Shown: positions 32,024 through 42,010, counted from the first letter of the stretch. The stretch: 64,000 bases of DNA from Clostridiales bacterium (GCA_019416935.1 DXWI01000008.1:27989-91988); one strand, 5' to 3'. Made by a program: numbers and translations. The notes: generated by a model not told the origin, from the letters alone.

Positions 32024-32781
32024 GCGATGTCCTCCCCGTGCAGTGTCAGCAGCTTTGGCCCCTCTTCGGTGATGGCCACGGTGTTCTCGTAATGGGCGGA
32101 GGGCTTTGCGTCCGCCGCTACCACGGTCCAACCATCCGCCTTTTGCAGAATGCGCGCCGTTCCGAGATTGATCATCGGTTCGATCGCAATCGTCATGCCC
32201 GACTGCAGGCGCGGGCCGTGCCCGGCCCTGCCGTAGTTCGGAACATCCGGTTCTTCATGCATCCTGTGGCCGATTCCATGGCCGATCATTTCCCGCACAA
32301 CGCCGTAGCCGTGCGCCTCTGCATGTGCCTGTACCGCCGCGCCGATATCGCCGATGCGGCAGCCGGGGTGCGCATAGCGCAGCCCTTCGTAAAAGCACTC
32401 GCGTGTCACGCGAACGAGCTCCTGCACCTCCTCTGGCACATTGCCGATGAGGAGCGTGCGCGCGGCGTCGCCATGAAATCCGTTGAGGCAGGCGCCGACA
32501 TCGACCGAAAGAATGTCACCATCCTTCAGCCGGTACTTGCCGGGAATGCCATGAACCACCTGCTCGTTGACGGAGGCACAGATGCTCTTGGGATAACCGT
32601 TGTATCCGAGGAAGGATGGTTTCGCGCCGCGGCTGCGAATGAACGCCTCCGCCTCGTGGTCCAGTTCCTCCGTGGTCATCCCGACCGCAGCAATGCGCGA
32701 GAGCAGCCGCAGCGTGTCCTCCACCACCCGGCCGGCCTCGTCCATCAGGGCGAGATCGGCTGCGGTTTTGATCGTAATCAT
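32020..32781 (-). CDS. map: Type I methionine aminopeptidase
   Basis: A 253-residue metalloprotease that removes N-terminal Met. Metal ligands are visible: Asp in LSVDVGACLNGFHGDAARTL (two Asp), His in GHGIGHRMHEEPDVPNYG, Glu in IAIEPMI and Glu in the C-terminal AITEEG. Length normal. Overlaps adk by 4 nt and the KOW gene by 4 nt. Confidence 0.97.
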   Translation of the reverse strand: MITIKTAADLALMDEAGRVVEDTLRLLSRIAAVGMTTEELDHEAEAFIRSRGAKPSFLGYNGYPKSICASVNEQVVHGIPGKYRLKDGDILSVDVGACLNGFHGDAARTLLIGNVPEEVQELVRVTRECFYEGLRYAHPGCRIGDIGAAVQAHAEAHGYGVVREMIGHGIGHRMHEEPDVPNYGRAGHGPRLQSGMTIAIEPMINLGTARILQKADGWTVVAADAKPSAHYENTVAITEEGPKLLTLHGEDIA

Positions 32782-33401
32782 GCCCGTTCGATGGCCAGAA
32801 CGATCTCCTGCGCAACCACATCGATTGCCTGATCGCCATTGACGGTCGAGAGCATATCGCGCGAGGCGTAGTAATCGATCAGCGGTTGGGTCTGTGCTTC
32901 GTAGACGCGGAGGCGGTTCTGCACCGTTTCCTCCTTGTCATCGTCGCGCTGATACAGCTTGCCGCCGCACTTGGCGCAGCTCACATCCGCATAGTTGGAT
33001 ACATGATACGCCGCGCCGCAATCCGGGCACATCCGGCGGCCGCTGATGCGCGCAACGAGGCGCTCGAACGGTACGTCGATGTTGATCACCCGGTCGATCG
33101 CGCAGATCGCGGACAGTGCGTCCGCCTGCGCAACCGTGCGGGGGAATCCGTCGAACAGGAAGCCCTGCGCGCAGTCCGGCTGCTGGATGCGGGTTTTGAC
33201 CATGCCGATGATGACGTCATCGGGCACCAGCTCGCCGCGGCTGATGTAGCCCTGCGCGGCCTTGCCAAGGTCCGTGCCTTCGCGCATTTCGGCGCGGAGC
33301 ATATCGCCGGTGCTGATGTGCGCAAGGCCATACCGCTCCGCAATGCGTTCCGCCTGCGTTCCCTTGCCTGCCCCTGGAGGGCCCAAGAAAATGAGTTTCA
33401 T
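32778..33401 (-). CDS. adk: Adenylate kinase, zinc-binding LID form
   Basis: A 207-residue kinase (AMP + ATP to 2 ADP). Walker A is FLGPPGAGKGTQAERIAERY. The AMP site has STGDMLRAEM and GFLFDGFPRT. The LID contains CPDCG and CAKCG, a four-Cys zinc site typical of Gram-positive enzymes. It lies 16 nt after secY. Confidence 0.97.
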   Translation of the reverse strand: MKLIFLGPPGAGKGTQAERIAERYGLAHISTGDMLRAEMREGTDLGKAAQGYISRGELVPDDVIIGMVKTRIQQPDCAQGFLFDGFPRTVAQADALSAICAIDRVINIDVPFERLVARISGRRMCPDCGAAYHVSNYADVSCAKCGGKLYQRDDDKEETVQNRLRVYEAQTQPLIDYYASRDMLSTVNGDQAIDVVAQEIVLAIERA

Positions 33402-33417
33402 AAGATCAACCCTCCAC

Positions 33418-34752
33418 TCAGTTCAAGAAGCCCTTGTAATGCCGCATGAGCATGTGGCTTTCCAGCTGATCCGTCGTTTCAAGCGCGACGCTGACCATAA
33501 TCAGGATGCTCGTTGCACCGAACGTCGAGGTCTGGCCGAGATAATGCAGCGCAATCGTCGGCAGAATCGCGATGACCGCGAGGAATAGGGAGCCGAACAG
33601 GGTGAGTCGGCCGCTGATCTTCGCCAGATATTCGCTGGTCGGGCGGCCCGGGCGCAGACCCGGAATGAAACCGCCGTTCTGCTGGAGGTTCTTCGACATC
33701 TCGATCGGATTGAACGTGATCGCGCTGTAGAAGTAACCAAAGCCGACGATCAGGAGCGCGTAGATGATGTAGTAGATCACCGAGCCCGCGCCCAGATACT
33801 TCGTATAGAACGCATAGAACCCGCCGTTCGGCCAGAACTGTGCGATCATACCCGGGAACTGGATCAGAGTCATTGCGAAGATCAGGGGGAGAACGCCGTT
33901 CGCGTTCGCCTTGATCGGCAGATAAGTGCTCTGACCGCCGTACAGCTTGCGGCCGACCACGCGCTTTGCATACTGCACCGGAATGCGGCGTTGTGCATTA
34001 TCCACATAGACGACCAGCGTGATCATGCCGACCACGAGTACGAGCAGACCGACGAATGCAAGCGTCGAAACGGCTACATTCGGAACCGGCGCGGCCGCTT
34101 CGCCAACGGGGCGAATGCCGAACGTACCGGCGAACAACTGGCTGAACCAGCCGATGATCGTTGACGGCACGCGGGAGACGATCGAAGCAAAGATCAGCAT
34201 CGAAATGCCGTTGCCGATACCGTTTTCCGTGATGCGCTCACCGAGCCACATCAGGAACGCTGTGCCAGCGGTGGAGCAGATACCGATGACGCCATAGCTG
34301 ACCCATGTCGGCCAGTTGCTGTTGGCGAAGATGCTCTGCCCGGCGGCCATGCCGGCCTCGAGACCGGCGAAAATGCCGATCGACTGTACGAGCGCGAGGC
34401 CGATGCCGGTATAACGAGTAATCCGTTCGATCTTCTGCCGGCCGTCCTCCTCCTTGCTCATCCGCTCCAACGCCGGAATGGCGATGGTCAGCAGCTGCAG
34501 GATGATCGACGCCGTGATGTAGGGCGAGATACCCATTGCAAACAGCGTCACCTGCGAGAAGGAGCTGCCGGTCAGCAGATCGAGAAAACCAAGGATATCG
34601 TAGCTTTGAGCAGCTTGAGCGACCATGTCGACGTTGACGCCGGGGATCGGGATAAAGCAGCCGAGCCGATAAATGACGATCAGAAGGAGCGTCAACAGCA
34701 TCTTCTTGCGGATATCCTTGATCTTAAACGCGTTGATAAACGTCTTAAACAT
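33418..34752 (-). CDS. secY: Protein translocase subunit SecY
   Basis: A 444-residue, ten-helix membrane protein, the core of the SecYEG channel. Visible are helix 1 (MLLTLLLIVIYRLGCFIPIP), the plug region (FLDLLTGSSFSQVTLFAMGI) and cytoplasmic loop residues (QNGGFIPGLRPGRPTSEYLA). Its ATG overlaps the rplO stop by 1 nt. Confidence 0.98.
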   Translation of the reverse strand: MFKTFINAFKIKDIRKKMLLTLLLIVIYRLGCFIPIPGVNVDMVAQAAQSYDILGFLDLLTGSSFSQVTLFAMGISPYITASIILQLLTIAIPALERMSKEEDGRQKIERITRYTGIGLALVQSIGIFAGLEAGMAAGQSIFANSNWPTWVSYGVIGICSTAGTAFLMWLGERITENGIGNGISMLIFASIVSRVPSTIIGWFSQLFAGTFGIRPVGEAAAPVPNVAVSTLAFVGLLVLVVGMITLVVYVDNAQRRIPVQYAKRVVGRKLYGGQSTYLPIKANANGVLPLIFAMTLIQFPGMIAQFWPNGGFYAFYTKYLGAGSVIYYIIYALLIVGFGYFYSAITFNPIEMSKNLQQNGGFIPGLRPGRPTSEYLAKISGRLTLFGSLFLAVIAILPTIALHYLGQTSTFGATSILIMVSVALETTDQLESHMLMRHYKGFLN

Positions 34753-35195
34753 TAGCCGATCACCTCAACGCTCCCGCCCGCAGCCTTGATGGCCTCGTCC
34801 GCGGTCTTGGAGAATTTCGCGGCCTTGACGTTCAGTTTCTTGGTCAGTTCGCCATTGCCCAGAACCTTCAGGCCGTCCTTTTCGATCTTGCTGATCATGC
34901 CCAATTCCTTGAGCAGCTCAGCGGTCACTACGGTGTCATTCTCCAAACCGTTCAGGTCGGAAATGTTGATGATGGTGTATTCTTTTGCCCAAATATTGGT
35001 GAAGCCGCGCTTCGGAAGGCGGCGCGCCAGCGGCATCTGACCGCCTTCAAAGCCGTTCTTCTTGCTTCCGCTTCTGGCCTTCTGGCCCTTATGACCCTTT
35101 GTGGAGGTCTTACCCATGCCGGAACCGGTACCGCGGCCAATGCGCTTGGACTCTTTGACCGAACCGGCGGCGGGCTGCAGTTCATGCAATTTCAT
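34752..35195 (-). CDS. rplO: 50S ribosomal protein L15
   Basis: A 147-residue L15: MKLHELQPAAGSVKESKRIG, the basic GRGTGSGMGKTSTKGHKGQK region, and FEGGQMPLARRLPKRGFTN. Normal length, 18 nt after rpmD. Confidence 0.98.
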   Translation of the reverse strand: MKLHELQPAAGSVKESKRIGRGTGSGMGKTSTKGHKGQKARSGSKKNGFEGGQMPLARRLPKRGFTNIWAKEYTIINISDLNGLENDTVVTAELLKELGMISKIEKDGLKVLGNGELTKKLNVKAAKFSKTADEAIKAAGGSVEVIG

Positions 35196-35213
35196 GATAC
35201 ATGTCCTCCTCAG

Positions 35214-35393
35214 TTAGACTTCTTCCACCTTGACAAGGTGCTTGACTTTGAACAGCATGCCGCGGGTGCATGCGTTGTCCGGCTTCTCGACGACGCTGTT
35301 GGTCTTGTGCAGACCGAGCGCCTTGATCGTTGCCTGCTGGTCGGCGAGCGCGCCGATGGTGCTCTTCACGAGCGTAATTCTCAACGTTGCCAT
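35214..35393 (-). CDS. rpmD: 50S ribosomal protein L30
   Basis: A 59-residue L30: LRITLVKSTIGALADQQATI and KALGLHKTNSVVEKPDNACT. The ATG at 35393 has GGAGG upstream; longer in-frame starts run into rpsE. Normal length. Confidence 0.97.
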   Translation of the reverse strand: MATLRITLVKSTIGALADQQATIKALGLHKTNSVVEKPDNACTRGMLFKVKHLVKVEEV

Positions 35394-35406
35394 TGTACGC
35401 TCCTCC

Positions 35407-35913
35407 TTAGCCCAGAATCTCTTCCACGGTCTTGCCGCGAAGCTTTGCAACCTGTTCGGCGGTGCGGAGCTGAGAAAGCCCGTTGAGCGTCGCCTTCACG
35501 CAGTTGCTCGGATTGTTGGAACCGAAGGACTTGGTGCGGATATCGCGGATGCCGACCATCTCGAGCACTGCACGAGCGGGACCGCCAGCGATAACGCCGG
35601 TACCCTCTTCAGCGGGAAGCATGCGGACATGGCCCTTGCCAAACTTACCCTCGACCTGATGCGGAATCGTCGTGCCGACGATCGGAACCTCGATCATGTG
35701 GCGCTTCGCATCCTCGACGCCCTTGCGGACCGCCTCGGGGATTTCCACAGCCTTGCCCAGACCGACGCCGACCTTGCCGTTCTCGTTGCCGACGACCATC
35801 AGCGCGGTGAACCGGAAGTTCTTACCGCCTTTGACAACCTTGGCGACGCGGTTGATCGCGACGAGGCGCTCCTTGAATTCAGAGGGCTCTTTTTCAAATC
35901 TCTTGTTCTGCAT
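35407..35913 (-). CDS. rpsE: 30S ribosomal protein S5
   Basis: A 168-residue S5: KERLVAINRVAKVVKGGKNF, then RFTALMVVGNENGKVGVGLG, the dsRNA-binding-like fold, and GTGVIAGGPARAVLEMVGI. It lines the mRNA entry tunnel. 12 nt after rplR. Confidence 0.98.
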   Translation of the reverse strand: MQNKRFEKEPSEFKERLVAINRVAKVVKGGKNFRFTALMVVGNENGKVGVGLGKAVEIPEAVRKGVEDAKRHMIEVPIVGTTIPHQVEGKFGKGHVRMLPAEEGTGVIAGGPARAVLEMVGIRDIRTKSFGSNNPSNCVKATLNGLSQLRTAEQVAKLRGKTVEEILG

Positions 35914-35925
35914 CTCGTTTCCTCC

Positions 35926-36294
35926 TTAGAAGTCCAGGCCTGCTTTGCGGGCGCCGTCGGCGAGGGCCGCTACACGACCGGTGTACAGATAACCGCCGCG
36001 GTCAAAAACGACCTGCTTGACGCCCTTTTCCAAAGCGCGCTTGCCGATCAGCTCACCAACGAGCGACGCGGCTTCGGTCTTGGTCTTCTCGGACAGTTCG
36101 CCACAAATCTCGGCATCCAGCGTGGAAGCGGCGACCAGGGTGTTACCGGCTTCATCATCGATGATCTGCGCGTAGATATGGTTCGTGCTACGATACACAT
36201 TCAGTCTCGGACGCGCAGGCGTGCCGATGATGTGGCGGCGCTGACGATAATGGCGCTTTACGCGGATAGCATTTTTATCGATTCTTGTAACCAT
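35926..36294 (-). CDS. rplR: 50S ribosomal protein L18
   Basis: A 122-residue L18: RVKRHYRQRRHIIGTPARPR, RSTNHIYAQIIDDEAGNTLV and the C-terminal FDRGGYLYTGRVAALADGAR. It binds 5S rRNA with L5. Confidence 0.98.
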   Translation of the reverse strand: MVTRIDKNAIRVKRHYRQRRHIIGTPARPRLNVYRSTNHIYAQIIDDEAGNTLVAASTLDAEICGELSEKTKTEAASLVGELIGKRALEKGVKQVVFDRGGYLYTGRVAALADGARKAGLDF

Positions 36295-36315
36295 CTCTTG
36301 TCACTCCTTCCTGCC

Positions 36316-36855
36316 TTATTTACCGGTCTTGCCTTCCTTGCGGCGAACGACCTCGTTCTCATAGCGAATGCCCTTGCCCTTGTAGGGTTCCGGCTCGCGG
36401 GCCGCACGGATGTTGGCAGCCATCTGACCGACTTTCTGCTTATCAATGCCCTTGACGGTGATCTTCGTCGGGGCGGGAACTTCAAACGTGATGCCTTCGG
36501 GCTGCTCGAACTCAACGGGGTGGGAATAACCAACGTTGAGAACCAGCTTGTTGCCCTGCATCTGGGCGCGGTAGCCGGTGCCGGCGATCTCGAGTTTCTT
36601 CTCGAAGCCCGCCGTCGTGCCGACGACCATGTTGTTGATGAGCGTGCGGGACAGACCGTGGAGCGCGCGATGGCGCTTGTTGTCACTGGGACGCTTGACG
36701 GTCAGGACTCCCGCGTCCTGCTCGATGATCATATCGCGCGAGATCTTCTCGGACAGCTGACCCTTGGGTCCCTTGACCGTGACGACATTCGCTTCGTCGA
36801 CCGTAATTGTCACTCCGCCAGGAATCTGGACAGGAAGTTTTCCGATACGAGACAT
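36316..36855 (-). CDS. rplF: 50S ribosomal protein L6
   Basis: A 179-residue L6: MSRIGKLPVQIPGGVTITVD, then VTVKGPKGQLSEKISRDMII, and the C-terminal EPYKGKGIRYENEVVRRKEG. Two tandem L6 domains, full length. Confidence 0.98.
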   Translation of the reverse strand: MSRIGKLPVQIPGGVTITVDEANVVTVKGPKGQLSEKISRDMIIEQDAGVLTVKRPSDNKRHRALHGLSRTLINNMVVGTTAGFEKKLEIAGTGYRAQMQGNKLVLNVGYSHPVEFEQPEGITFEVPAPTKITVKGIDKQKVGQMAANIRAAREPEPYKGKGIRYENEVVRRKEGKTGK

Positions 36856-36883
36856 TCTTTACTCCTCCGTTACTGTCAGTTGG

Positions 36884-37276
36884 TTACCAGATGTAAGCGA
36901 GAACCTCGCCGCCAACGCCCAGTTTGCGGGCCTCGCGATCGGTCATCACGCCGCGGGACGTCGAGAGAATGGCAATGCCGAGGCCGTTGAGCACCTTCGG
37001 CACCTCGTCCTTGCGCGCATAGACGCGCAGGCCGGGGCGGGAGATGCGCTTGAGGCCGACGATGACGCGCTGCTTGTTCGCGCCGTACTTGAGCTGGATG
37101 CGGATGGACTTCTTCACACCGTTCTCGATCAGCTCAAAGCCCTTGATGTAACCTTCGTCGAGCAGGATCTGCGCAATCGCCTTCTTCATCGTGGAAGCGG
37201 GCACCTCAACGCTCTCGTGCTTTGCAACAAGCGCGTTGCGGATTCTGGTGAGCATATCAGCAATGGTATCCGTCAT
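36884..37276 (-). CDS. rpsH: 30S ribosomal protein S8
   Basis: A 130-residue S8: MTDTIADMLTRIRNALVAKH and the C-terminal GLGIAILSTSRGVMTDREAR. It is a central-domain 16S binder and, in E. coli, the spc-operon repressor. Confidence 0.98.
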   Translation of the reverse strand: MTDTIADMLTRIRNALVAKHESVEVPASTMKKAIAQILLDEGYIKGFELIENGVKKSIRIQLKYGANKQRVIVGLKRISRPGLRVYARKDEVPKVLNGLGIAILSTSRGVMTDREARKLGVGGEVLAYIW

Positions 37277-37291
37277 GATGAATATCCTCCT

Positions 37292-37477
37292 TTACCAGCT
37301 TGCCTTGCGCACGCCGGGGATTTCGCCCTTGTACGCGAGTTCACGGAAGCAAATGCGGCAGATGCCATATTTGCGAAGCACCGAGTGCGGACGGCCGCAG
37401 ATACGGCAACGCGTATAGGCCCGCGTGCTGTACTTGGGCTCACGCTGCTGCTTCAGTTTCATGCTTGTTTTTGCCAT
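37292..37477 (-). CDS. rpsZ: 30S ribosomal protein S14, type Z (zinc form)
   Basis: A 61-residue S14: MAKTSMKLKQQREPKYSTRA, then CRICGRPHSVLRKYGICRIC, the four-Cys zinc site that separates it from the long zinc-free form. Position between rplE and rpsH is conserved. Confidence 0.97.
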   Translation of the reverse strand: MAKTSMKLKQQREPKYSTRAYTRCRICGRPHSVLRKYGICRICFRELAYKGEIPGVRKASW

Positions 37478-37491
37478 GTGAATCCTCCTTC

Positions 37492-38109
37492 TCAGCCCTG
37501 CACGAACGGCATGCCGAGCAGTGCCAGCAGCGCCTTCGCTTCTTCGTCGGTCTTGGCGGTGGTCACGAACACGATGTTCATGCCGCGCACCTTGTCGACA
37601 TCGTCATAGTTGATCTCGGGGAAGATCAGCTGCTCCTTGACGCCCATCGCGTAGTTGCCGCGGCCGTCGAAGGACTTGTCGGACACGCCGCGGAAGTCGC
37701 GCACGCGCGGCAGAACGATGTTCATCAGCTTGTCTGCGAAGTAGTACATGCGATCGCCGCGGAGCGTAACCTTGGCGCCGATGTTCATGCCCTCACGAAC
37801 CTTGAAGTTTGCGACGGACTTTCTGGCCTTGGTGATGATGGCCTTCTGGCCGGCAATGATGCCGAGCTCTTCTGCGGCGGCTTCGATACCCTTCGGGTTA
37901 TCCTTTTCCGCGCCGAGGCCCATGTTGATGATGATCTTCTCGAGCTTCGGAATCTGCATCACGTTCTCATACTGGAACTTCTCTTTCAGTGCGGGAACGG
38001 TCTCCTCGAGATACTTGGTCTTGAGGCGCGGCGTGCCCGTCAAGGGCTTTGCTTCCTGCTGCGCGCCCTTCTTCTTGGGTGCAGCCTGTGCGGTTTCTTT
38101 CTTTGCCAC
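37492..38109 (-). CDS. rplE: 50S ribosomal protein L5 with N-terminal extension
   Basis: A 205-residue L5, about 25 longer than Bacillus L5. The core starts RLKTKYLEETVPALKEKFQY and includes KIIINMGLGAEKDNPKG and REGMNIGAKVTLRGDRMYYF. The extra N-terminus (AKKETAQAAPKKKGAQQEAK) is basic and Ala-rich, probably disordered. The start is GTG at 38109 with GGAGG 9 nt upstream; the only earlier start lacks a binding site. Confidence 0.95.
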   Translation of the reverse strand: MAKKETAQAAPKKKGAQQEAKPLTGTPRLKTKYLEETVPALKEKFQYENVMQIPKLEKIIINMGLGAEKDNPKGIEAAAEELGIIAGQKAIITKARKSVANFKVREGMNIGAKVTLRGDRMYYFADKLMNIVLPRVRDFRGVSDKSFDGRGNYAMGVKEQLIFPEINYDDVDKVRGMNIVFVTTAKTDEEAKALLALLGMPFVQG

Positions 38110-38132
38110 TTGTTTGTTCCTCCTTCCCGCGC

Positions 38133-38474
38133 TTAGTCGATCTTCGCGCCGCACTCTTTGCAGACGCGGAGGCTCTTCATCTTCTTCTTGCCGGAGATCT
38201 CGACCTCTTCGATGACATGGCCGATTCTCGTGGGCTTATTGCACTTCGGGCAAACGAGCTTCACGTTAGAAACATGGATCGTGCCCTCTTTTTCGATGCG
38301 GCCGCCCGGCTCACCCTGACGACGGGGCTTGACATGCTTTGTGATCATGTTAGCATTCTGCACGACCACGCGATCCTTCTCGGGCATAGCCACGAGGATC
38401 TTACCCTGCTTACCCTTATCCTTGCCAGAGATGACAACGACCGTATCGCCCTTTTTGACGTTCAGATTCTTCAT
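38133..38474 (-). CDS. rplX: 50S ribosomal protein L24
   Basis: A 113-residue L24: KKGDTVVVISGKDKGKQGKI is the KOW motif. CPKC (near residue 75) and CKEC (near 107) suggest a zinc ribbon, as in many Clostridia. It starts 50S assembly. Confidence 0.97.
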   Translation of the reverse strand: MKNLNVKKGDTVVVISGKDKGKQGKILVAMPEKDRVVVQNANMITKHVKPRRQGEPGGRIEKEGTIHVSNVKLVCPKCNKPTRIGHVIEEVEISGKKKMKSLRVCKECGAKID

Positions 38475-38488
38475 GTCGTTTTCCTCCC

Positions 38489-38857
38489 TTAGAGCACTTC
38501 GGGCGCGAGCGAGACGATCTTCATATAGTCCTTTTCGCGCAGCTCGCGCGCAACAGGCCCAAAGATACGGGTGCCGCGCGGCTGTTTCTGATCGTTGATG
38601 ATAACGGCTGCATTGTCATCGAAGCGGATGTAGCTGCCGTCGGGGCGCTGCACACCGGAAACCGTGCGTACGACCACCGCCTTCACGACGTCCTTCTTCT
38701 TGACTGCGCCGCCGGGGGAGGCGCTCTTCACCGAGGCAACGATCACATCACCGATGTTAGCGAACTTGCGGGTGGAACCGCCAAGCACACGAATGCACTG
38801 GATTTCCTTCGCGCCGCTGTTGTCCGCGACCTTCAATCTGGTTTGCGGTTGAATCAT
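38489..38857 (-). CDS. rplN: 50S ribosomal protein L14
   Basis: A 122-residue L14: MIQPQTRLKVADNSGAKEIQ and FDDNAAVIINDQKQPRGTRI, then FGPVARELREKDYMKIVSLA. Full length; 18 nt after rpsQ. Confidence 0.98.
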   Translation of the reverse strand: MIQPQTRLKVADNSGAKEIQCIRVLGGSTRKFANIGDVIVASVKSASPGGAVKKKDVVKAVVVRTVSGVQRPDGSYIRFDDNAAVIINDQKQPRGTRIFGPVARELREKDYMKIVSLAPEVL

Positions 38858-38875
38858 TTTCTCGTCCCTCCTGTC

Positions 38876-39133
38876 TTACTTCGCCTTTTCGACGATCTCG
38901 ACGAGACGCCATCTCTTGTCCTTGGAAATCGGACGGGTCTCCATGATCTTCACGGTGTCGCCGATGCCGCATTCGTTGTTCTCGTCATGCGCCTTGAACT
39001 TGCGGGTCCGGTTGACCATCTTGCCGTAGAGCGGATGGCGAACCTTGGTTTTGATGGCGACCACAATGGTCTTATCCATTTTATCGCTGACAACAACGCC
39101 GATGCGGGTCTTGCGATATCCTCTCATTTCCAT
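38876..39133 (-). CDS. rpsQ: 30S ribosomal protein S17
   Basis: An 85-residue S17: GYRKTRIGVVVSDKMDKTIV and HPLYGKMVNRTRKFKAHDEN. The ATG at 39133 has GGAGG about 9 nt upstream; a start eight codons earlier would overlap that site. Confidence 0.97.
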   Translation of the reverse strand: MEMRGYRKTRIGVVVSDKMDKTIVVAIKTKVRHPLYGKMVNRTRKFKAHDENNECGIGDTVKIMETRPISKDKRWRLVEIVEKAK

Positions 39134-39153
39134 CTTCAGTGTCCTCCTTCTAC

Positions 39154-39357
39154 TCACTCGGCTGCGGCGGCCATCTCGCGCTCACGGATGATCGTCTTCA
39201 CACGGGCGATGTCCTTCTTGCACTCGTTGATCCGCTGCGGGTTGTTGAGCTGTCCGGTAGCCGACTGAAAGCGGAGGTTGAACAACTCGGACTTGAGCTC
39301 CTTTTCACGCGCGACGAGGGCGTCGTTCGACAGCTCTCTGAACTGGTTAGCCTTCAT
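39154..39357 (-). CDS. rpmC: 50S ribosomal protein L29
   Basis: A 67-residue two-helix L29: NQFRELSNDALVAREKELKS, then ELFNLRFQSATGQLNNPQRI. Its start lies inside the 3' end of rplP (11-nt overlap). Confidence 0.97.
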   Translation of the reverse strand: MKANQFRELSNDALVAREKELKSELFNLRFQSATGQLNNPQRINECKKDIARVKTIIREREMAAAAE

Positions 39358-39784
39358 TGCTGTTGCCTCCCTCTTCCATTTCCTTCTTCATGATTTTGCA
39401 CTTGAGCGGGAGCTTGTGCATGGCCAGGCGGAGCGCCTCACGGGCGGTTGCTTCGTCGACGCCCGCGATCTCAAACAGGACGCGGCCAGGCTTGACGACT
39501 GCCACCCAGTATTCCGGAGAACCCTTACCGCTGCCCATGCGGGTCTCGGCCGGCTTCTCGGTAACGGGCTTGTCGGGGAAGATCTTAATCCAGACCTTAC
39601 CGCCGCGCTTGATGTAACGCGTCATGGCGATACGGGAGGCTTCGATCTGGTTGCTGGTCACCCAAGCGGGTTCCTGCGCTACGAGGCCGTACTCACCATA
39701 GGTGATCACGTTGCCGCGCAGGGCTTTGCCCTTCATGCGGCCGCGAAATACTCTGCGGCGCTTGACTCTCTTCGGCATCAACAT
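39347..39784 (-). CDS. rplP: 50S ribosomal protein L16
   Basis: A 145-residue L16: MLMPKRVKRRRVFRGRMKGK and EASRIAMTRYIKRGGKVWIK, then PVTEKPAETRMGSGKGSPEY. It helps position A-site tRNA. Starts 3 nt after rpsC. Confidence 0.98.
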   Translation of the reverse strand: MLMPKRVKRRRVFRGRMKGKALRGNVITYGEYGLVAQEPAWVTSNQIEASRIAMTRYIKRGGKVWIKIFPDKPVTEKPAETRMGSGKGSPEYWVAVVKPGRVLFEIAGVDEATAREALRLAMHKLPLKCKIMKKEMEEGGNSNEG

Positions 39785-39787
39785 GGT

Positions 39788-40447
39788 TTATCTGCCTCCT
39801 TCTTCACGGTTGCGTTTTCCAAGGACTTCGCCCTTGTAGATCCAGACCTTGCACCCGATGCGGCCATAGGTCGTGTGCGCCTCGGCAAAGCCGTAATGGA
39901 TGTCCGCGCGCATGGTCTGCAGCGGGATCGAACCATCGTGGTAGCCTTCGGTGCGAGCGATTTCCGCGCCGCCCAGACGGCCGGAGCACATGAGCTTGAT
40001 ACCCTTCACGCCGGGCTTCTGCATGGAGCGGCCCATGGCCTGCTTCATGGCGCGGCGGAAGCTGATGCGCTTCTCGAGCTGGGCTGCGATGTTTTCGGCG
40101 ACGAGCTGTGCATCGGCGTCAGCGTCGCGGACTTCCATGATGTTCACGTTGACCGCTTTGCCAACCTCTTTGGCGATGCTGGACTTGATCTCGTCGATGC
40201 CTGCGCCGCCCTTGCCGATCAGCAGACCCGGGCGAGCGGTGTGGATGCTCACGCTGATCTTGCCGGCTGCGCGCTCGATATCGATGCGCGAAATGCTGGC
40301 GGCATAGTACTTCTTCTTCACGAAGCTGCGAATCTTGTTATCCTCCACGAGGAAATCGGCAAAGTCCTTCTTGGAGGCGTACCAACGGGCATTCCAATCT
40401 CTGATGACGCCAACGCGGAAGCCGTTCGGATTAACTTTCTGACCCAT
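39788..40447 (-). CDS. rpsC: 30S ribosomal protein S3
   Basis: A 219-residue S3: MGQKVNPNGFRVGVIRDWNA, the KH domain with GLLIGKGGAGIDEIKSSIAK and the C-terminal IPLQTMRADIHYGFAEAHTT. Full length, at the mRNA entry site. Confidence 0.98.
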   Translation of the reverse strand: MGQKVNPNGFRVGVIRDWNARWYASKKDFADFLVEDNKIRSFVKKKYYAASISRIDIERAAGKISVSIHTARPGLLIGKGGAGIDEIKSSIAKEVGKAVNVNIMEVRDADADAQLVAENIAAQLEKRISFRRAMKQAMGRSMQKPGVKGIKLMCSGRLGGAEIARTEGYHDGSIPLQTMRADIHYGFAEAHTTYGRIGCKVWIYKGEVLGKRNREEGGR

Positions 40448-40459
40448 TCTTGTTCCTCC

Positions 40460-40849
40460 TTACTTTGCCTGCTGATCCAGCACAATGGTGATGTGGCTGG
40501 TGCGCTTACGGATGCGGGATGCACGGCCATGTGCACGCGGACGATACCGCATCAGGGTCGGGCCCTGGTTGGCGTACACCTCTGCGACATACAGGTCGTC
40601 GCGGTTGAGCTCGAGGTTGTTCTCGGCGTTGGCCACGGCGCTGTTGAGAAGCTTGAGAACCGGCTCCGTCGCAGCCTTGGGCGTGTACCGGAGGATCGCT
40701 TCCGCTTCCTTGACGCTCTTGCCGCGGATCAGGTCGATGACGATCTTGACCTTGCGGGAGGAGATCCTGATGTAGCGGGCGATTGCGCGCGGCCGCTTAT
40801 CTGCATTCTCACGGCGTTTTGCCGTTTTCTCTCTCGATCTGGTTGCCAT
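40460..40849 (-). CDS. rplV: 50S ribosomal protein L22
   Basis: A 129-residue L22: ARYIRISSRKVKIVIDLIRG and the exit-tunnel loop YANQGPTLMRYRPRAHGRAS. The N-terminus has about 20 extra basic residues (TRSREKTAKRRENADKRPRA). Confidence 0.97.
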   Translation of the reverse strand: MATRSREKTAKRRENADKRPRAIARYIRISSRKVKIVIDLIRGKSVKEAEAILRYTPKAATEPVLKLLNSAVANAENNLELNRDDLYVAEVYANQGPTLMRYRPRAHGRASRIRKRTSHITIVLDQQAK

Positions 40850-40861
40850 TTTCGAACCTCC

Positions 40862-41143
40862 TTACCTGGAACCCGAGGATTTCTCAGAGCCCTTGTGGCC
40901 TCTGAACGTGCGCGTCGGCGCAAACTCGCCGAACTTATGGCCGACCATTTCTTCGGTCACATACACGGGGACGTGCTTTCTGCCGTCGTGCACCGCGATG
41001 GTGTGTCCGACCATCTGGGGAAAGATGGTGGAGGCGCGGGACCAGGTCTTGACGACTGTCTTCTTGCCGCTCTCGTTCATCGCATCGATTCGCGCAAGCA
41101 GGCGCTCACATACAAACGGTCCTTTTTTAACCGATCTGCTCAT
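40862..41143 (-). CDS. rpsS: 30S ribosomal protein S19
   Basis: A 93-residue S19: MSRSVKKGPFVCERLLARID, then TWSRASTIFPQMVGHTIAVH and GEFAPTRTFRGHKGSEKSSG. Normal length; 22 nt after rplB. Confidence 0.98.
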   Translation of the reverse strand: MSRSVKKGPFVCERLLARIDAMNESGKKTVVKTWSRASTIFPQMVGHTIAVHDGRKHVPVYVTEEMVGHKFGEFAPTRTFRGHKGSEKSSGSR

Positions 41144-41165
41144 TTTGAGTACTCCTTCCTTCCCA

Positions 41166-41999
<834 letters not shown>

Positions 42000-42010
42000 G
42001 TGGCGCCTCC

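Noticed and set aside
35230..36990. A 586-codon plus-strand frame across rpmD-rplF
   Set aside because: It is a shadow of intact ribosomal genes and has no domain.
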